The notes beneath the pieces were generated by a model, which saw nothing but the letters and a program-made list of their open reading frames with translations, did no database searches and was not told the DNA's origin. This document shows, in pieces, positions 61,534-64,000 of a stretch of 64,000 bases of DNA (positions are counted from its first letter, which is position 1; each line of letters opens with the position of its first letter). The stretch is from Rubellimicrobium sp. GTDB lineage: Bacteria; Pseudomonadota; Alphaproteobacteria; Rhodobacterales; Rhodobacteraceae. Both the position numbers and the translations under genes were made by a program. The stretch is taken from contig JACFNP010000003.1 of the NCBI GenBank assembly GCA_019454835.1, forward strand, positions 1 to 64,000, in the 5' to 3' direction.

Positions 61534-63237
61534 ATGTCCGCCCATCTCGCTCCGATCCCCGAACTCTACGTCAGCCACGACAGCGCGCTGAAGCTCAAGG
61601 CGGCGGCCGCCGAACTGAAAAGCCACGACCTGACCCGGCGCCAGACCTGCGATCTCGACCTGCTGATGAACGGCGGCTTTCATCCGCTGAAGGGTTTCCT
61701 GACCGAGGCCGATTACGACGGCGTCGTCGACGACATGCGGCTGGCGGACGGCACGCTCTGGCCGATGCCGGTGACGCTGGATGTCAGCCCCGAATTCGCC
61801 GAAAGCCTGACCCTGGGCGAGGATATCGCCCTGCGTGATCAGGAAGGCGTGATCCTCGCCACCATGACCGTCACCGACCGCTGGACGCCCGACAAGCACC
61901 GTGAGGCGCTGGGTGTCTTCGGCGCCGACGACATGGCCCATGCGGGCGTGAACTACCTGCACAACAAGGCGGGCAAGGTCTATCTGGGCGGGCCGGTGAC
62001 CGGATTGCAGCCGCCGGTGCACTACGATTTCCGCGGCCGCCGCGACACCCCCAACGAGCTGCGGGCCTTCTTTCGCAAGATGGGCTGGCAGCGCATCGTC
62101 GGCTTCCAGACCCGCAACCCTTTGCACCGCGCGCATCAGGAACTGACCTTCCGCGCCGCCCGCGAGGCGCAGGCCAACCTGCTGATTCACCCCGTGGTCG
62201 GCATGACGCGGCCCGGCGACGTGGATCATTTCACCCGCGTGCGCTGCTACGAGGCGGTGCTGCCGAAATACCCCGCCGCCACCACCCATCTGAGCCTGCT
62301 CAATCTGGCGATGCGCATGGGCGGCCCGCGCGAGGCGCTGTGGCATGCGATCATCCGCCGCAACCACGGGCTGACGCATTTCATCATCGGCCGCGACCAC
62401 GCCGGCCCCGGCAAGAATAGCCAGGGCGAAAACTTCTACGGTCCCTATGACGCGCAGAATCTGGTGAAGAAGCATCAGGACGAAATCGGCATCACCGTCG
62501 TCCCCTTCCGCCAGATGGTCTATGTGCAGGAAAAGGCCCAGTATTTCCCCGAGGACGAGGTGCCCGAAGGCGCGACCGTGCTGAACATTTCAGGCACCGA
62601 ACTGCGCCGCCGCCTGCGCGAGGGGCTGGAGATTCCCGACTGGTTCTCGTTCCCCGAAGTGGTCGAACAGTTGCGCAAGACCAGCCCGGAACGGTCACGG
62701 CAGGGCTTTACGGTGTTCTTCACCGGCCTGTCGGGATCAGGGAAATCGACCATCGCCAATGCGCTGATGGTGAAGCTGATGGAACTGGGCGGGCGCCCGG
62801 TGACGCTGCTCGATGGCGACGTGGTGCGCAAGCACCTGTCGTCGGAGCTGGGCTTTTCCCGCGAACACCGCGACATCAACATCCGCCGCATCGGCTATGT
62901 GGCCTCCGAGATCACCAAGAACGGCGGCATCGCGCTCTGCGCCCCCATCGCCCCCTATGCCGCCACCCGCCGCGAGGTCCGCGAGATGATCGAGGACCAC
63001 GGCGCCTTCATCGAGGTGCATGTGGCCACCAGCCTCGAAGAATGCGAACGGCGCGACCGCAAGGGGTTGTACAAACTGGCGCGTGAGGGGAAGATCAAGG
63101 AATTCACCGGCATTTCCGACCCTTACGAAGTGCCCGAAAGCCCCGAACTGCGGGTCGACACCGAGAATGTCGATGTCGATTCCTGCGCCCATCAGGTGCT
63201 GCTGAAGCTGGAGGGCATGGGCCTGATCCGCGCCTGA
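61534..63237 (+). CDS. Bifunctional ATP sulfurylase / APS kinase
   Basis: This 567-residue fusion carries out both steps of sulfate activation. Residues ~1-385 are ATP sulfurylase, with the HxxH-type site in GFQTRNPLHRAHQEL near residue 200 and IGRDHAGPGKNSQGENFYGPYD read in two parts. Residues ~395-567 are APS kinase, with Walker A GLSGSGKSTIANAL and DGDVVRKHLSSELGFS. Both halves keep their active-site motifs, so it should make PAPS directly from sulfate. The ATG at 61534 follows AAGGAACC. It is monocistronic between repeats. Confidence 0.95.
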   Translation: MSAHLAPIPELYVSHDSALKLKAAAAELKSHDLTRRQTCDLDLLMNGGFHPLKGFLTEADYDGVVDDMRLADGTLWPMPVTLDVSPEFAESLTLGEDIALRDQEGVILATMTVTDRWTPDKHREALGVFGADDMAHAGVNYLHNKAGKVYLGGPVTGLQPPVHYDFRGRRDTPNELRAFFRKMGWQRIVGFQTRNPLHRAHQELTFRAAREAQANLLIHPVVGMTRPGDVDHFTRVRCYEAVLPKYPAATTHLSLLNLAMRMGGPREALWHAIIRRNHGLTHFIIGRDHAGPGKNSQGENFYGPYDAQNLVKKHQDEIGITVVPFRQMVYVQEKAQYFPEDEVPEGATVLNISGTELRRRLREGLEIPDWFSFPEVVEQLRKTSPERSRQGFTVFFTGLSGSGKSTIANALMVKLMELGGRPVTLLDGDVVRKHLSSELGFSREHRDINIRRIGYVASEITKNGGIALCAPIAPYAATRREVREMIEDHGAFIEVHVATSLEECERRDRKGLYKLAREGKIKEFTGISDPYEVPESPELRVDTENVDVDSCAHQVLLKLEGMGLIRA

Positions 63238-63264
63238 TCCGGGCGCGGGTGGAAATCGGCACAT

Positions 63265-63352
63265 CCGTCATTGCGAGGCGCCAGCCGACGAAGCAACCCC
63301 GATGTTGTGTGCAAGCGGTCGGGGTTGCTTCGGCTTGCGCCTCGCAATGACG
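63265..63352. repeat. Family 1 palindrome
   Basis: This complete copy has loop TGTTGTGTGCAAGCGG and left arm CCGTCATTGCGAGGCGCC. It separates the sulfate-activation gene from the convergent DUF1150 gene. Confidence 0.9.
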
Positions 63353-63388
63353 AAATGTCCCGCTCGCCCGATCACCCCCGGAACCCCC

Positions 63389-63613
63389 TCAATGCACCGT
63401 CATCGGCACCTTGTCGTGCTGGCGGGCAAGGAAGAACGCCAGTTCGCGGTTGGCGACCAGCGCAAGGCGGGTGCCCTGGGCGTCGTGGACGGCGAAGATC
63501 ACGTCGAGGTCGTGGACCTGGTTGCGGATTTCCTCGGGGAGCGAGGCGACCGCGACCGGCTTCACGTAGACGACATCCTCGCCCAGCGCGCCGAGATCGT
63601 ATTTCACATCCAT
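63389..63613 (-). CDS. DUF1150 family protein
   Basis: This 74-residue small protein is of the DUF1150 family: MDVKYDLGALGEDVVYVKPV, split at the start, then LPEEIRN..VHDLDVIFAVHD and GTRLALVANRELAFFLARQHD. In alphaproteobacteria it is usually found right after small heat-shock genes, as here (1 base apart). It is probably made under heat shock; function unknown. The ATG at 63611-63613 has GGAGG upstream. Confidence 0.85.
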   Translation of the reverse strand: MDVKYDLGALGEDVVYVKPVAVASLPEEIRNQVHDLDVIFAVHDAQGTRLALVANRELAFFLARQHDKVPMTVH

Positions 63614-63614
63614 C

Positions 63615-64000
63615 TCACTGCCCTCCTTTCCTGATCCGCACGGTCTGCACCACCGCATCGGGGACGTGGCGCACCAGATCGACATGCAGCAACCCGTCCT
63701 GCAGCACCGCCTCGCCGACATCGACGTTTTCGGCCAGGACGAAGCTGCGCTGGAACTGTCGCGCCGCGATGCCGCGATGCAGGAACACGCGGCCCGCGCT
63801 GTCGTCATGCTGGCGGCCGCGAATGACGAGGCTGCGGTCTTCGACCGTGATGGCCAGATCCTCGTCGCGGAAACCCGCCACGGCCAGCGTGATGCGATAG
63901 GACCGTTCGGAAGTCTGTTCGATGTTGTAGGGCGGATAGCCGTCGTTGCCGGCTTTCGCCGTGCGCTCGACCAGACGTTCGAGCTGGTCGAACCCCAGAA
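63615..64000 (-). CDS. Small heat-shock protein Hsp20 (partial)
   Basis: The visible part is the C-terminal ~128 codons of an Hsp20/alpha-crystallin chaperone; the N-terminus lies beyond the window. Family signatures: GFDQLERLVERT near the visible start, YPPYNIEQTSERSYRITLAVAGF and the strand VRHVPDAVVQTVRI. The region VFLHRGIAARQFQRSF matches the alpha-crystallin core. IbpA-type proteins of this kind hold unfolded proteins for DnaKJ. It lies next to DUF1150 and is likely heat-shock controlled. Confidence 0.9.
   Translation of the reverse strand, partial: LGFDQLERLVERTAKAGNDGYPPYNIEQTSERSYRITLAVAGFRDEDLAITVEDRSLVIRGRQHDDSAGRVFLHRGIAARQFQRSFVLAENVDVGEAVLQDGLLHVDLVRHVPDAVVQTVRIRKGGQ

Overview
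The window is a high-GC chromosome segment of an alphaproteobacterium, most likely of the Rhodobacterales (Rhodobacteraceae/Paracoccaceae type). The evidence is the overall gene content and order: priA / DUF484 / xerC, a phosphatidylcholine synthase, hsp20 next to a DUF1150 gene, an RpoH-type sigma factor, a fused ATP sulfurylase/APS kinase, an ETF:ubiquinone oxidoreductase and a Hint-domain protein. No prophage, conjugative element, CRISPR array or rRNA operon was seen. Three tRNA genes are present: Thr-CGT, Arg-TCT and Leu-TAA.

Layout. 0.1-6 kb: surface and lipid-linked sugar genes (GtrA-like flippase, large membrane protein, GT2 glycosyltransferase), an orphan transglutaminase-like protein and a secreted trypsin-like protease with five cysteine-rich repeats. 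6.4-7 kb: moaB. 7.2-20.4 kb: the accessory part of the window, a sugar-type catabolic cluster in four transcription units. It holds a TIM-barrel isomerase, an aldolase/short-chain dehydrogenase fusion, a SorC-family regulator, mtnA-mtnK, and one operon encoding a ribose-type ABC importer, a split transketolase and a RuBisCO-like protein (RLP). 20.6-25.2 kb: housekeeping genes (trxC, dapB, rbfA, truB, rluA). 25.6-36.9 kb: greA, ETF-QO, aroC, HU, the amn-ade purine salvage pair and uvrB. 37-40.7 kb: a NYN-domain gene embedded in repeats, a monooxygenase-like protein, ychF and a higBA toxin-antitoxin pair. 41-47.3 kb: trpA, priA, DUF484, xerC, pcs and msrA. 47.6-54.2 kb: dnaJ, dnaK, a PCuAC copper chaperone, an oxidoreductase and rpoH. 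54.3-57 kb: an NMT1/THI5-type ABC importer. 57.4-64 kb: trxB, an Lrp-type regulator, a Hint protein, an RluD-like pseudouridine synthase, sulfate activation and hsp20.

How the genes work together. In the 7-20 kb cluster a periplasmic binding protein, permease and ATPase should import a pentose-like compound. MtnK would phosphorylate it at C1 and MtnA would isomerise it to the ribulose 1-phosphate. Three enzymes could then act: the aldolase/SDR fusion (DHAP plus an aldehyde), the RLP (isomerisation to a 1-substituted xylulose 5-phosphate) and the split transketolase. The usual methionine-salvage partners mtnP, mtnB, mtnC and mtnD are absent from the window, so this looks like a stand-alone catabolic route for 5-methylthioribose, 5-deoxyribose or a similar sugar. 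I know of no experimental description of this exact gene set. The two divergent promoter regions share a TTGTCAA half-site, which suggests that both answer to the SorC regulator.

Intergenic DNA is dominated by four dispersed repeat families: a ~90 bp palindrome starting CCGTCATTGCGAG (22 complete copies); a ~105 bp element with TAGAGCA terminal inverted repeats and internal stems that covary between copies (6 copies, some truncated); a GC-rich double hairpin (2 copies); and an AT-tipped stem ending in AATACTCC (2 copies). All calls were made by reading the sequence; no database search was run.
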